Assembly (NCBI RefSeq): GCF_947487305.1
Contig: NZ_CANKWH010000002.1
Coordinates: 248,001-312,000, forward strand
Source of the DNA: an uncultured Paracoccus sp.
Lineage (GTDB): Bacteria > Pseudomonadota > Alphaproteobacteria > Rhodobacterales > Rhodobacteraceae
Direction: 5' to 3'
DNA length: 64,000 bases
The position numbers and the translations under genes are program-made. Under the pieces are notes generated by a model. That model ran no database searches. It worked only from the letters and a program-made list of their open reading frames with translations, and had not been told where the DNA came from. Positions 28,297-37,063 of the stretch are shown here, in pieces; the stretch's first letter is position 1; each line of letters opens with the position of its first letter.

Positions 28297-28327
28297 GGAA
28301 AAACCCCGGCCATGTCTGGCCGGGGTT
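28297..28327 (-). terminator. Strong intrinsic terminator of the atp operon
   Basis: A perfect 11-bp stem (AACCCCGGCCA with TGGCCGGGGTT, 4-base loop) lies 27 bases after the atpF stop. On the minus strand it runs into TTTTTCCTTTATT, a good T-tract. On the plus strand it also follows the small secreted gene and may work both ways. Confidence 0.85.
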
Positions 28328-28354
28328 CGATTCACTGTCCCGTCGTGAACGACG

Positions 28355-28912
28355 TCAATTCAGGCGGCGCGCCACTTCTTCGATGGCGTCGTCGATACCG
28401 GCCGAGCGCTGGCCCGAGGCCACCTGCTTGCCGAGGATGTCCGAGGCGGCGGCAACCGCCGTCTGCACGGCGCGATCGCGGACCGCGCGCACGGCATCGC
28501 TTTCGGCGCTGGAGATCTGGTCCTCGGCCGCCTTCAGGCGACGGGCGATCGACAGTTTCAGATCGGACTGGGCCTTGGCGGCCTGGGCTTCCGCCTCGCG
28601 CTTGGCATTGGCGATGATCTCGTCAGCCTGGGTCTTCACCTCGCGCTGGCGGCGCTCGTAGCTGGCATAGATCTCCTGCGCTTCTTCACGCAGGCGCTTG
28701 GCCTCGTCCAGATCGGCACGGATGCCGTCGGCACGCTTGTCGAGCATCCCACCGATGATCGAGGGCACCTTCATGTAGATCAGGATGCCGACGAAGATCA
28801 GGAAGGCGATGGTGACGATGAAGTCGGTGTTCTTCAGCGAAAAGAACGGACCGGTCGCGGCAAAGGCCGGGCTGGCCGACAGAGCCAGAAGGGCAGCAGT
28901 CAGTTTCTTCAT
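28355..28912 (-). CDS. atpF: ATP synthase Fo subunit b
   Basis: Subunit b is part of the peripheral stalk that holds F1 to Fo. The 185-residue protein has a signal-like N-terminus ([18 protein letters not shown]), then a membrane helix near residues 30-50 ([17 protein letters not shown]) and a long charged coiled coil ([20 protein letters not shown]). The signal-like start is common in this family in Rhodobacteraceae. Its ATG overlaps the atpX stop by four bases. It is the last gene of the Fo operon. Confidence 0.95.
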   Translation of the reverse strand: MKKLTAALLALSASPAFAATGPFFSLKNTDFIVTIAFLIFVGILIYMKVPSIIGGMLDKRADGIRADLDEAKRLREEAQEIYASYERRQREVKTQADEIIANAKREAEAQAAKAQSDLKLSIARRLKAAEDQISSAESDAVRAVRDRAVQTAVAAASDILGKQVASGQRSAGIDDAIEEVARRLN

Positions 28913-29556
28913 TGCCGAACCCCCTTCAGGCGGCTGTCCACCGCGCCATCGATCTGTGCCTGATCGGCATTGCCACCGAAGATGCGGACCAGTTCGGCCG
29001 TGACATCCTTGGCAACCGTCTGCGCGTCGGCCTGGGCCGAGTCGCGGATCTGGCCGATACGCTTTTCCGATTCCACCGTGCGGGCGGCGATCTCGGCATC
29101 GGCATCGGCGATGGCGGCATCCAGAACCTTCTGGATCTCGGCCTTGTTCGCCGCGACGATCTTCTGCGCCTCGCTGCGGGCCTCGGCCAGCGCCGCGTCA
29201 TAGGCGGCTTCGGCGTCCTTGGCCTTCTGCTTGAATTCCTCGGCCGCCATCAGATCGCCGGTGATGGCGCCCTGACGGTCCGACAGGACCGAAGCGATGC
29301 GAGGCAGGGCAATGCGCGACATCACCCAGTAAAGGATCAGCATGGTGACCACGAGCCAGAAGATCTGGTTCGGGAAGGTGCTGAAATCCAGCTGCGGCAT
29401 ACCCGAGCTGGCGGCTTCGGCCCCCTGCGCAGCAGCGGCTTCCGCCCCGTGCGCCGCAGCGTCGGCCCCCTGCGCAGCCGCGTCGACCGCGCGGCCGGCA
29501 ACGTCTTCGCTATGTTCGGCCGCAGTATTGGCGGCCTCTTGCAACAGGCTGATCAT
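28909..29556 (-). CDS. atpX: ATP synthase Fo subunit b'
   Basis: The second stalk subunit, found in phototrophs and many alphaproteobacteria. The 215-residue protein has a membrane helix near residues 67-83 ([15 protein letters not shown]) followed by a long coiled coil ([20 protein letters not shown]). Unusually, residues about 21-51 are an Ala/Gly-rich repeat ([19 protein letters not shown]) before the helix. It is co-transcribed between atpE and atpF and overlaps atpF by four bases. Confidence 0.94.
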   Translation of the reverse strand: MISLLQEAANTAAEHSEDVAGRAVDAAAQGADAAAHGAEAAAAQGAEAASSGMPQLDFSTFPNQIFWLVVTMLILYWVMSRIALPRIASVLSDRQGAITGDLMAAEEFKQKAKDAEAAYDAALAEARSEAQKIVAANKAEIQKVLDAAIADADAEIAARTVESEKRIGQIRDSAQADAQTVAKDVTAELVRIFGGNADQAQIDGAVDSRLKGVRQ

Positions 29557-29640
29557 GTCCTACCCCTTGGCCTTGAAGGTCACGATGGGATGGGGGCGCG
29601 GATCACGCACACCCCATCCCGCCGCAAGGATGAGGCTGGA

Positions 29641-29877
29641 TCAGACTGCGAACATCAGCAGAAGCGCGACGAGGAACGCGAAGATCCCCAGAGCTTCCGC
29701 GAAGGCGATGCCGATGAACAGCGTCGCGGTCTGGCCAGCGGCGGCCGACGGGTTGCGCAGGGCGCCCGACAGGAAGTTACCGGCAACGTTGCCCACACCG
29801 ACGGCGGCAGCGCCCGAACCGATAGCAGCAAGACCGGCACCGATGTACTGACCCAGCTCTGCGATATTCCCTTCCAT
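29641..29877 (-). CDS. atpE: ATP synthase Fo subunit c
   Basis: Subunit c forms the proton-driven ring. The 78-residue protein has two membrane helices, a polar loop with RNPSA, and the essential carboxylate in [12 protein letters not shown] near residue 60. I see no sodium-type ligand set, so proton coupling is expected. The start [10 protein letters not shown] at 29877 is preceded by an AGGAGA. It lies 59 bases after atpB and 84 bases before atpX. Confidence 0.97.
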   Translation of the reverse strand: MEGNIAELGQYIGAGLAAIGSGAAAVGVGNVAGNFLSGALRNPSAAAGQTATLFIGIAFAEALGIFAFLVALLLMFAV

Positions 29878-29936
29878 GAGATGTCTCCTTGCGGTTGGAA
29901 GTTGTGAATGAGGGTGAATGTCCCGACGATCCGGCC

Positions 29937-30692
29937 TCAGTGGCCCGGATGCAGCGCGTCCTTCAGATAGACACAGGTCAGGATGGTAAAGACATAGGCC
30001 TGGATGAAGGCCACCAGCACCTCGAGCCCGTACATGGCGGTGACCGCCAGGATCGAGACGGGCGAGACCAGCGCCAGCGCGGCGAAGCCCGCGAAAACCT
30101 TGATCACGGCGTGACCGGCCATCATGTTGCCGGCAAGTCGGATTGAGTGGCTGACTGGGCGGACGAAGTAGCTGATGACTTCGATCACCGCCAGCACCGG
30201 GCGCAGCACCAAGGGCGCCGACGTGACCCAGAAGAGGCCGAGGAAATGGGTGCCGTTCTTCACGAAGCCGATCACCGTCACGCTGATGAACACCGCCAGC
30301 GCCAGAACGGCCGTCACGGCGATATGCGAGGTCACGGTAAAGGCTTTCGGCAAGAGGCCCAGCATGTTCGCGAAGACGATGAACAGGAACAGGCACATGA
30401 TATACGGGAAGTATTTCAGCCCGTCCTTGCCGACCACGTCACCGACCATCTTGTGGACCATGCCATAGCCCAGCTCGGCGATGGACTGAACCCGGTTCGG
30501 CACGATGGCGCGGCCACGGGTGCCCATGACGAAGAGCGCGATGATCGCGAGGAGGATGATCCCCATCCACAGCGTCACGTTGGTGGGCGTATACCACTGG
30601 ACTGGACCGTCGCCGAACAACGGCTTGACGATGAACTGCTCCATCGGGTGGAATTCCAGCCCTGTGCTTTCGCCCTGCGCTTCGGTCGCCAC
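29937..30692 (-). CDS. atpB: ATP synthase Fo subunit a
   Basis: Subunit a provides the proton half-channels next to the c-ring. The 251-residue protein has about five to six membrane helices and the essential Arg in [13 protein letters not shown], with [20 protein letters not shown] near the C-terminus. The start is a GTG at 30692, supported by AGAGGGG 6 bases upstream and by the family N-terminus. It lies one base after the atpI stop, so the two are translationally coupled. Confidence 0.96.
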   Translation of the reverse strand: MATEAQGESTGLEFHPMEQFIVKPLFGDGPVQWYTPTNVTLWMGIILLAIIALFVMGTRGRAIVPNRVQSIAELGYGMVHKMVGDVVGKDGLKYFPYIMCLFLFIVFANMLGLLPKAFTVTSHIAVTAVLALAVFISVTVIGFVKNGTHFLGLFWVTSAPLVLRPVLAVIEVISYFVRPVSHSIRLAGNMMAGHAVIKVFAGFAALALVSPVSILAVTAMYGLEVLVAFIQAYVFTILTCVYLKDALHPGH

Positions 30693-30693
30693 G

Positions 30694-31071
30694 TCAGCCC
30701 CTCTCGTCCTTCTCGGCCGCTTCGGCCGGTTGTTCCGTCTCGCCGGCCGCTCGGACCGACCGCTCGCCCAGTTCGGCCGCGGTGCGCATCATGGTTTTGA
30801 CGCCGGCCGCGAAGCCGAGGAATATGAACAGGATCAGCATCAACGGCATGGTGCCGAACAGCTTATCCAACCCGAACCCGATGCCGAAACCGAGACCAAG
30901 CCCCGCCACCAGCTCGATCACCATGCGCCAGGCAAGGTGCGCCTGATCATGGGATGCCATTGGCTTCGGCCCGTCATCGATCCGCGTTTTCTTGGCCAGC
31001 CGCTCCTCGAAGTCGCGTAGCCGGGCGGCATCTTTCGCCCTCTCCGCATCTTCCAGGGGCCCTTCGGCCAT
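30694..31071 (-). CDS. atpI: ATP synthase assembly protein AtpI
   Basis: AtpI helps c-ring assembly. The 125-residue protein has a charged N-terminus ([17 protein letters not shown]), two membrane helices ([19 protein letters not shown] and [18 protein letters not shown]), and a Glu/Ala-rich tail. It is the first gene of the Fo operon, so the operon promoter should lie in 31072-31258, where I see no clear boxes. Confidence 0.9.
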   Translation of the reverse strand: MAEGPLEDAERAKDAARLRDFEERLAKKTRIDDGPKPMASHDQAHLAWRMVIELVAGLGLGFGIGFGLDKLFGTMPLMLILFIFLGFAAGVKTMMRTAAELGERSVRAAGETEQPAEAAEKDERG

Positions 31072-31258
31072 GTCTCACGCCCTCGTTACAGGTTGGCCGG
31101 GTGATAGGGGCTGGAGCCGCCCGAGTCAAGCAAGCTGCGGAAGATCGCAAGTAACTGAATTTGCTGTGATTTGAAAAACGCCTCAGGCCGGAAACCGCGC
31201 TTGCATTCGGGAAGTGGCGCGGCGATAGTCAACCGCCCGGTTAAGCATCAGCGACCAG

Positions 31259-31624
31259 ATGAGCCTTCAGATCGACCCTCTCGACCAGATTTTCGCTGCC
31301 CTCGCCGACCCGACTCGGCGGCGGGTGCTGTCGATGCTCTTGGAAGACGACATGGCGGTCAGCGATGTGGCCGAGCCCTTCCAGATGAGCCTTGCGGCGA
31401 TCTCGAAGCACCTGGCGGTGCTGGCCGCCGCCGGCCTGATCCGGCAGGAGCGGCGCGGGCGGATCACCTGGTGCAAGCTGGAACCCGCCGGAATGCGCGC
31501 GGCCTCGATCTGGATGCAGGGTTTCGGCCAGTTCGATCCGGTCGATCTTGACGATTTCGAGCGTTTTCTGGAAATCGAGATGGCGGATTGGGCCGAGGAC
31601 AAGGGAAACGATGATGACGAGTAA
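31259..31624 (+). CDS. ArsR-family transcriptional regulator
   Basis: The 121-residue winged-helix protein begins PLDQIFAALADPTRRRVLSM, with a recognition region MSLAAISKHLAVLAAAGLI and a wing RQERRGRITWCKLEP. It lacks the CxC of ArsR/SmtB metal sensors, so it probably senses something else or acts through a partner. Its C-terminus overlaps the PfkB kinase gene by 11 bases, so it is in the pseudouridine operon and may regulate it. It is divergent from the atp operon. Confidence 0.88.
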   Translation: MSLQIDPLDQIFAALADPTRRRVLSMLLEDDMAVSDVAEPFQMSLAAISKHLAVLAAAGLIRQERRGRITWCKLEPAGMRAASIWMQGFGQFDPVDLDDFERFLEIEMADWAEDKGNDDDE

Positions 31625-32495
31625 GCCAGACATCCTCTGCATCGGGGCGATGCTCTGGGACGTGATCGGGCGGTCCACCCGCCCGATGCAGGCCGGCCAT
31701 GACGTGCCGGGCCGGATCGCCCATATCCCGGGCGGCGTGGCGCTGAACGTCGCCATCGCGCTGGCCCGTCGCGGGATGCGGCCTGCGGTGCTGTCCGCCG
31801 TCGGGACGGAACCCGAGGGCGATGCGCTGGTGGCGCAATCCGTCCGGCTGGGGGTCGTGGTCGAGCACATCCTGCGCGACCCGGACCTGCCGACCGACTG
31901 CTATATGGCGGTCGAGGACAATGCCGGGCTGGTCGCCGCCATTGCCGACGCTCATTCGCTCGAGGCCGCGGGCGATCGCATCCTCGCGCCGCTCGATGGC
32001 GTGCTGAAGGGCTGGGGTGGCCCGGTGGTGCTGGATGGCAACCTGACCGAACGCCTTCTCGCGCAGATGTCGGCGGATCCGCGTCTGGCAAAGGCCGATC
32101 TGCGCGTGGTCCCGGCCAGTCCCGGCAAGGCCGAGCGGCTGGCCCCGCTGATCGCCGCCGGGCGCGGTTGCTTCTACCTGAACCGGCTGGAGGGCGAGAT
32201 CCTTGCCGGTATCCCCTGCGCCGATGCGGTCACGGCGGCCGAGGCGGTGGTGGCGCGGGGCGCGCGCCGGGTCATCGTCACCGATGGCGGCGAGCGTGTG
32301 GCCGATGCCATGGCCGGCCAGCCCACCCTGACCGCCACGCCCCCCGCCGTCCGGATCGCCCGGATCACCGGCGCGGGCGACTGTTTCCTCGCCGCGCATC
32401 TGGTGGCCGAACAGGCCGGCGCGGCGCGCGAGGCGGCGCTGATGGCCGCGACGCAGGCCGCCGCCGCCCATGTCGCGGGCAAGGACCTGCCCTGA
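31614..32495 (+). CDS. PfkB-family carbohydrate kinase, probable pseudouridine kinase
   Basis: The 293-residue ribokinase-fold enzyme shows CIGAMLWDVIGR at the start, the substrate Gly-Gly (IPGGVALNVAIALARRG) and the catalytic base in ITGAGDCFLAAHL near residue 256. It sits 70 bases before psuG, so the likely reaction is phosphorylation of pseudouridine to pseudouridine 5'-phosphate. Two adjacent ATGs (31611 and 31614) are possible; the second has GGGA 7 bases upstream. It overlaps the ArsR gene. Confidence 0.87.
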   Translation: MTSKPDILCIGAMLWDVIGRSTRPMQAGHDVPGRIAHIPGGVALNVAIALARRGMRPAVLSAVGTEPEGDALVAQSVRLGVVVEHILRDPDLPTDCYMAVEDNAGLVAAIADAHSLEAAGDRILAPLDGVLKGWGGPVVLDGNLTERLLAQMSADPRLAKADLRVVPASPGKAERLAPLIAAGRGCFYLNRLEGEILAGIPCADAVTAAEAVVARGARRVIVTDGGERVADAMAGQPTLTATPPAVRIARITGAGDCFLAAHLVAEQAGAAREAALMAATQAAAAHVAGKDLP

Positions 32496-32565
32496 CTGCC
32501 GCACGCGCTTGCCAGAGGCGCCGCATCATGGCACCAGCCCCCGAGCAGCAGACGGAGCCAGCCCG

Positions 32566-33480
32566 ATGACCCAAGCCCCCCTTTCCTACTCGCCCGAGGT
32601 TCAGGCCGCGCTCGATGCCGGCCAGCCGGTCGTGGCGCTGGAATCGACGATCATCACCCACGGCATGCCCTGGCCCGACAACCTGGACATGGCGCGCAAG
32701 GTCGAGGCGGCGATCCGCGAGGGCGGGGCCGTGCCCGCCACCATCGCCATCATGGGCGGACGCATCCATATCGGCATGGACGATGCCGCGCTGGAGGCGC
32801 TGGCGAAAACCCCGCCCGCCGAGGTGATGAAGCTGAGCCGCGCCGATCTGGCCGTCTGCATCGCCAATGGCCGCACCGGCGCGACCACCGTGGCCGCGAC
32901 GATGATCTGCGCTGCACTGGCCGGCATCCGGGTCTTTGCCACCGGCGGCATCGGCGGCGTGCATCGCGGGGCGGAGCTGAGCTTCGACATCAGCGCCGAC
33001 CTGCAGGAACTGGCAATCAGCCCTGTGACCGTGGTGGCGGCAGGGGCCAAGGCCATTCTTGATCTGCCGAAGACGCTCGAGGTGCTGGAAACGCTCGGCG
33101 TGCCGGTCATCGCCTATGGGCAGGACGACTTCCCGGCCTTCTGGTCGCGCAAATCGGGCCTTGCCGCGCCGCTGCGGATGGACGATCCGGCCCAGATCGC
33201 TGCCGCCGCCGAGATGCGTGCGGCCCTTGGCCTGCCCGGCGGGCAGCTGGTGGCGAACCCGATCCCCGAGGGCGACGAGATCGCCGCCGCGGTCATCAAC
33301 CCGGTGATCGAACAGGCGCTGGCCGAGGCCGCCGAGCAGGGCATCGCCGCGAAATCGGTGACGCCGTTCCTTCTGTCGCGCATCTTCGAGCTGACCGAGG
33401 GCCGCTCGCTGGCCTCGAACATCGCGCTGGTGCTGAACAACGCCCGGCTGGCGGCGCGGATTGCCGCCGCCATGCGCTGA
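32566..33480 (+). CDS. psuG: Pseudouridine-5'-phosphate glycosidase
   Basis: PsuG reversibly cleaves pseudouridine 5'-phosphate to uracil and ribose 5-phosphate. The 304-residue protein matches the family throughout: VVALESTIITHGMPWPDNL, the active-site region MKLSRADLAVCIANGRTGAT, FATGGIGGVHRGA, SPVTVVAAGAKAILD and VANPIPEGDEI. GGAG lies 8 bases before the ATG. With the kinase it forms a complete two-step pathway for pseudouridine from RNA turnover. Confidence 0.95.
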   Translation: MTQAPLSYSPEVQAALDAGQPVVALESTIITHGMPWPDNLDMARKVEAAIREGGAVPATIAIMGGRIHIGMDDAALEALAKTPPAEVMKLSRADLAVCIANGRTGATTVAATMICAALAGIRVFATGGIGGVHRGAELSFDISADLQELAISPVTVVAAGAKAILDLPKTLEVLETLGVPVIAYGQDDFPAFWSRKSGLAAPLRMDDPAQIAAAAEMRAALGLPGGQLVANPIPEGDEIAAAVINPVIEQALAEAAEQGIAAKSVTPFLLSRIFELTEGRSLASNIALVLNNARLAARIAAAMR

Positions 33481-33565
33481 AAGGCGCGTTAACCGTCACC
33501 AGCCTTTCACTTGACCGGCGGCGCGAATCGCGGGCTGATGGCGGCGTTCTTTTCCGCTGGACATC

Positions 33566-34282
33566 ATGCGCCATCCCGACGACCTGCCGCCGCTGCACCC
33601 GAATCCCGCGCCCCTGCGCAAGCCCGGACCCGTCGCCGCCCTGCGCGCCTCGTTCCTGACCGGGCTGGTGGTGGTGGCGCCCATCGGCATCACCGTCTGG
33701 CTGATCTGGACCCTGACCGGCTGGATGGACAGCTGGGTGCTGCCGATGATCCCGGAACGCTGGCGGCCCGAACAATGGATCGGCATCCCGCTGCGCGGCG
33801 TGGGCGTCGTGGTGTTCCTGCTGGTCACCATCCTGATCGGTTGGGCGGCCAAGGGCTGGTTCGGGCGTTCACTGATCCGCACCGGAGAGCGCATCGTCGA
33901 CCGCATGCCCATCGTCCGTTCGGTCTATGGCGGGGTGAAGCAGATCGCCGAGACCATCCTGTCGCAGAACGAGGCGCGCTTTGACCGCGCCTGCCTGATT
34001 GAATATCCGCGCAAAGGGTTGTGGGGCATCGGCTTCGTCGCCGGCCCGGCCAAGGGCGAGCTGGCCACCGCCACGCAACGCGAGATGCTGGCGGTGTTCC
34101 TGCCGACCACACCCAACCCGACCTCGGGTTTCCTGCTCTATGTGCCGGCGGAGGATGTGCATGTGCTGGACATGAGCATCGAGGACGCGGCCAAGCTGAT
34201 CATCTCGGCCGGGCTGGTCTACCCGGCCGGTCAGGCGGCAAAGGATCAGGAAAACAGCGCCGGCAAATCCACCGTGTCCTGA
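33566..34282 (+). CDS. DUF502 family membrane protein
   Basis: The 238-residue protein has a Pro-rich N-terminus, two membrane helices (FLTGLVVVAPIGITVWLIW and VVVFLLVTILIGWAA), and the family sequence IVDRMPIVRSVYGGVKQIAET. A soluble C-terminal part contains PNPTSGFLLYVP. The function of DUF502 is unknown. Its last 37 bases overlap the 3' end of the convergent patatin gene. Confidence 0.87.
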   Translation: MRHPDDLPPLHPNPAPLRKPGPVAALRASFLTGLVVVAPIGITVWLIWTLTGWMDSWVLPMIPERWRPEQWIGIPLRGVGVVVFLLVTILIGWAAKGWFGRSLIRTGERIVDRMPIVRSVYGGVKQIAETILSQNEARFDRACLIEYPRKGLWGIGFVAGPAKGELATATQREMLAVFLPTTPNPTSGFLLYVPAEDVHVLDMSIEDAAKLIISAGLVYPAGQAAKDQENSAGKSTVS

Positions 34283-35295
34283 TTGTTCAGCGCATCGGCG
34301 TGGTCCGCAAGGAACGCGTCCGCCGCCACCTGTCCCGCCGCCCGCATCCGGTCCAGCATCTGCGGGTTGGGCAGCAGCTTCGAGCGCGCGTTCAGGTCGT
34401 TCATCAGCACGTCGTCCATGATCATGTGGATCAGCGGGTTCTTCATCTGCCGGTCATTGATCCGCTGTTCGGCCCAGAGCTTCTTGACGAAGTTGATGGC
34501 GCGCAACTCGCGCAGCAGGCTGCTGTTGAAGCTGACCTCGTTGATCCGGTCCTGGATCTCGGCCGGCGTCTTCGGCAGTGCCTCGCGCGTCATCGGGTTG
34601 ATGTTCACGATGACGATGTCGCGCGGCAGGGCGGGCGCGAACAGCGGGTAAAGCGCCGGGTTGCCGGAATAGCCGCCATCCCAATAGGCCTCGCGCCGCC
34701 CGGTCTTGGCGTCATCGATCTCGACCGCGCGGAACAGCGTGGGCAGGCAGGCCGAAGCCGTCACCGCCTCGCAGGTCGCCTCGGTCCCGGTAAAGACCCG
34801 GATGCGGCCGGTTCGGACATTGGTGGCGTTGATGAAGAGACGCGGCCCGCCCTCGCCCCAGAAGACCGGATGCGGCATGGATTTCAGGATCGGCAATAGC
34901 GGGTTGGAATAGAGCGGCCCGTAATCATAGGGGCTGAACACCCGGGTCATCCCCTCCAGCCAGGCGGCGGGGGTGAACAACTCGGCCCAACGCTGCATCC
35001 CGCGCGGCACCATCATGTTCGAGCTGAGCCAGCGGATCATGCGGTTGTCGCTGACCTGGCTCACGTTTTCCCAGATATAGGTCAGGTTCTTCTTGGCCGC
35101 CTTGCGCCCGGCCCGGCTGTTGCCAAGCGCCAGCCCGGCCTTGACCGCCGCGCCGTTCAGCGCCCCGGCCGAGGTGCCGCTGATGCCGTCGACGATCAGC
35201 CAGTCCTCGTCCAGCAAGCGGTCCAGCACGCCCCAGGCAAAGGCCCCGTGCGCACCGCCGCCCTGCAGCGCCAGATTGATGTGTTTCGGTTCCAA
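34246..35295 (-). CDS. Patatin-like phospholipase
   Basis: The 349-residue protein has the patatin catalytic features: the oxyanion loop GGGAHGAFAWGVLD, the nucleophile in GISGTSAGALNG (GxSxG) near residue 42 and the DGG of AYWDGGYSGNPALYPL. It has no signal peptide or membrane segment. Patatins hydrolyse acyl chains from phospholipids or other lipids, and some are secreted effectors, but nothing here points to secretion. The gene has no operon partner. Confidence 0.9.
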   Translation of the reverse strand: MEPKHINLALQGGGAHGAFAWGVLDRLLDEDWLIVDGISGTSAGALNGAAVKAGLALGNSRAGRKAAKKNLTYIWENVSQVSDNRMIRWLSSNMMVPRGMQRWAELFTPAAWLEGMTRVFSPYDYGPLYSNPLLPILKSMPHPVFWGEGGPRLFINATNVRTGRIRVFTGTEATCEAVTASACLPTLFRAVEIDDAKTGRREAYWDGGYSGNPALYPLFAPALPRDIVIVNINPMTREALPKTPAEIQDRINEVSFNSSLLRELRAINFVKKLWAEQRINDRQMKNPLIHMIMDDVLMNDLNARSKLLPNPQMLDRMRAAGQVAADAFLADHADALNNQDTVDLPALFS

Positions 35296-35427
35296 ATCAG
35301 ATACCTGCCTCTATTTTGCAGGCGCAGCATAGCAAAGCGCGACAGGCTTTGCACGGCGTTGCTGATCCCCCCCCATCACGGCGCCGCGTCATATCGCCCG
35401 GATGTGAAGCGCCGTGAGGCCTTGCGC

Positions 35428-36411
35428 TCAGCAATAGGCCTCGGGCCCGCGCGACATGGCGCGGTTATAGCGCGCGCCATGGGCAAAGCCGACCGGCAGC
35501 AGCGTCTCGATCTCGGCCAGTTGCCCGGGCGTCAGGACCAGGTCGCCGCCCTTGGCATTGGCCTCCATATGCGCGGTGCTGCGCGATCCCGGCAGGGCGA
35601 TGACATGGGGCGCACGCGACAGAAGCCAGGCCAGCGCCACGGCTTCGGCGCTGTGGCCGATCTCGTGCGCATAGTCCGCGAAACGGGCGATTTTCTCCAT
35701 GTTGCGCGGGAAATTTTCGGCATCGAAGCGCGGCATCCCGCGGCGCAGATCGCCCTCGCGCAACTCCTCAGGCTTGGGCGGCGCGTCGGTCAGCACGCCC
35801 CGACCCAGGGCCGAGAAGGCCACCAGCGCCGCGCCATGCCGGGCGCAGGCCTGCACCAGCCCCAGTTCCGGCAGCCGGGTCCAGAGTGAATATTCCGACT
35901 GCACCGCGGCAATGGGCGCCACCGCCGCCGCGCGCTCCAGCGTCGCGGGCGCGATCTCGGACAGGCCGATGGCGCGGATCTTGCCCTCATCCCGGAACCG
36001 CGCCATCTGGCCGATCACCTCCTCGACCGGGACCGAGGGGTCGCGGCGGTGGATGTAATAGAGGTCGAGATGATCGACCTTCAGCCGCTTCAGCGAGGCT
36101 TCGAGGCAGGTGCGCAGGTAATCGGGTTCGTTGTTGAAGGGCCGTTCCTTCTCGCGGGTGATGCCGACCTTGCTCGCCAGCACCACCTGATCACGGCGGG
36201 TCTTGAGGAAACCAGACAGCAACTCCTCGGCCCGGCCCTTGCCATAGACATTCGAGGTGTCGAAATGATTGATGCCGAGATCAAGGCAGCGGGCCATGCA
36301 GCGCAGCGCCTCGTCGGGATCACCGGCCGCATAGGCGCCGACGAAATTCATCGTGCCAAGCGCCACCGCGCCGATCTCGGGACCATCCGCGCCCAGTTTC
36401 CGTGTCTGCAT
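35428..36411 (-). CDS. Aldo/keto reductase
   Basis: The 327-residue TIM-barrel protein has the catalytic tetrad in order: Asp and Tyr in NHFDTSNVYGKGRAEELL, Lys in VVLASKVG and His in DLYYIHRRDP. The C-terminal NADPH-binding loop is VIALPGSRSTAHMEANAKG. It belongs to the YhdN/YdhF-like group that reduces aldehydes or sugars. Start at the ATG 36411 with AAAGGGG 6 bases upstream; a GTG at 36414 is next to it. Confidence 0.9.
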   Translation of the reverse strand: MQTRKLGADGPEIGAVALGTMNFVGAYAAGDPDEALRCMARCLDLGINHFDTSNVYGKGRAEELLSGFLKTRRDQVVLASKVGITREKERPFNNEPDYLRTCLEASLKRLKVDHLDLYYIHRRDPSVPVEEVIGQMARFRDEGKIRAIGLSEIAPATLERAAAVAPIAAVQSEYSLWTRLPELGLVQACARHGAALVAFSALGRGVLTDAPPKPEELREGDLRRGMPRFDAENFPRNMEKIARFADYAHEIGHSAEAVALAWLLSRAPHVIALPGSRSTAHMEANAKGGDLVLTPGQLAEIETLLPVGFAHGARYNRAMSRGPEAYC

Positions 36412-36496
36412 CACCGACCCCTTTCACCTGTTCCGGGGCAACCCTGCCCGGCGGGGCGGGAAATGGAAACCCCGAGCCGGGACATGCGCGCCTGTA

Positions 36497-37039
36497 TCAG
36501 CCCGCGAGCAGATCGTCCGTATCGACCAGCCGGGCGAAATCCGCCGCCAGGTGCGCCATGGTCACGTCGAAGATGGTCCGGGCGGAAAGACCCGCCGCCG
36601 GCAGGTCGAAACCCATCACCGCATCGCGGATCACCTGCATCCGGAAACCCAGATCGGCGCCGGCGCGGACGGTGGAGTTGACGCAGAACCCGGCAACTGC
36701 CCCGGCGACGGCCAGATCGGTGATGCCCGCATCGCGCAGGAAGCGTTCCAACCCGGTCGATGCGAAAGCCGATGACGTGTGCTTGATGAAGACCGGCTCG
36801 CCCGGCACCGCCTGCGTCTGCGGAATGGGCTGGCTGGCCGGTGCATCGGCGTGCAATTCGGCGGCCGGATCGCGCTCGTGATGCAGGACATGGATCACCG
36901 GACGCCCCTCGGCCCGGAAGGCCGCCAGCAGCGTCGCCAGCCGGTCCGGCGCATCGGCGTTGAGGCAGTCGCGGCCTTGCGCGATGCGGTCGACCATCAG
37001 CATCTGCATGTCGACGACCAGAAGCGCGGTTTTCGTCAT
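36497..37039 (-). CDS. Isochorismatase-family cysteine hydrolase
   Basis: The 180-residue protein has the three catalytic positions of the family: Asp in LLVVDMQMLMVD, Lys in VFIKHTSSAF and the nucleophile Cys in VAGFCVNSTVRAG near residue 114. Members hydrolyse isochorismate, nicotinamide, N-carbamoyl compounds or ureas. The substrate cannot be assigned. It is 24 bases downstream of prfB on the same strand. Confidence 0.88.
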   Translation of the reverse strand: MTKTALLVVDMQMLMVDRIAQGRDCLNADAPDRLATLLAAFRAEGRPVIHVLHHERDPAAELHADAPASQPIPQTQAVPGEPVFIKHTSSAFASTGLERFLRDAGITDLAVAGAVAGFCVNSTVRAGADLGFRMQVIRDAVMGFDLPAAGLSARTIFDVTMAHLAADFARLVDTDDLLAG

Positions 37040-37063
37040 CACTCCCGCGCCCCCATCAGCCGA

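Noticed and set aside
36497..37039. Nicotinamidase (pncA) assignment
   Set aside because: The metal-binding histidine cluster typical of PncA is not seen; only the general cysteine hydrolase triad is.
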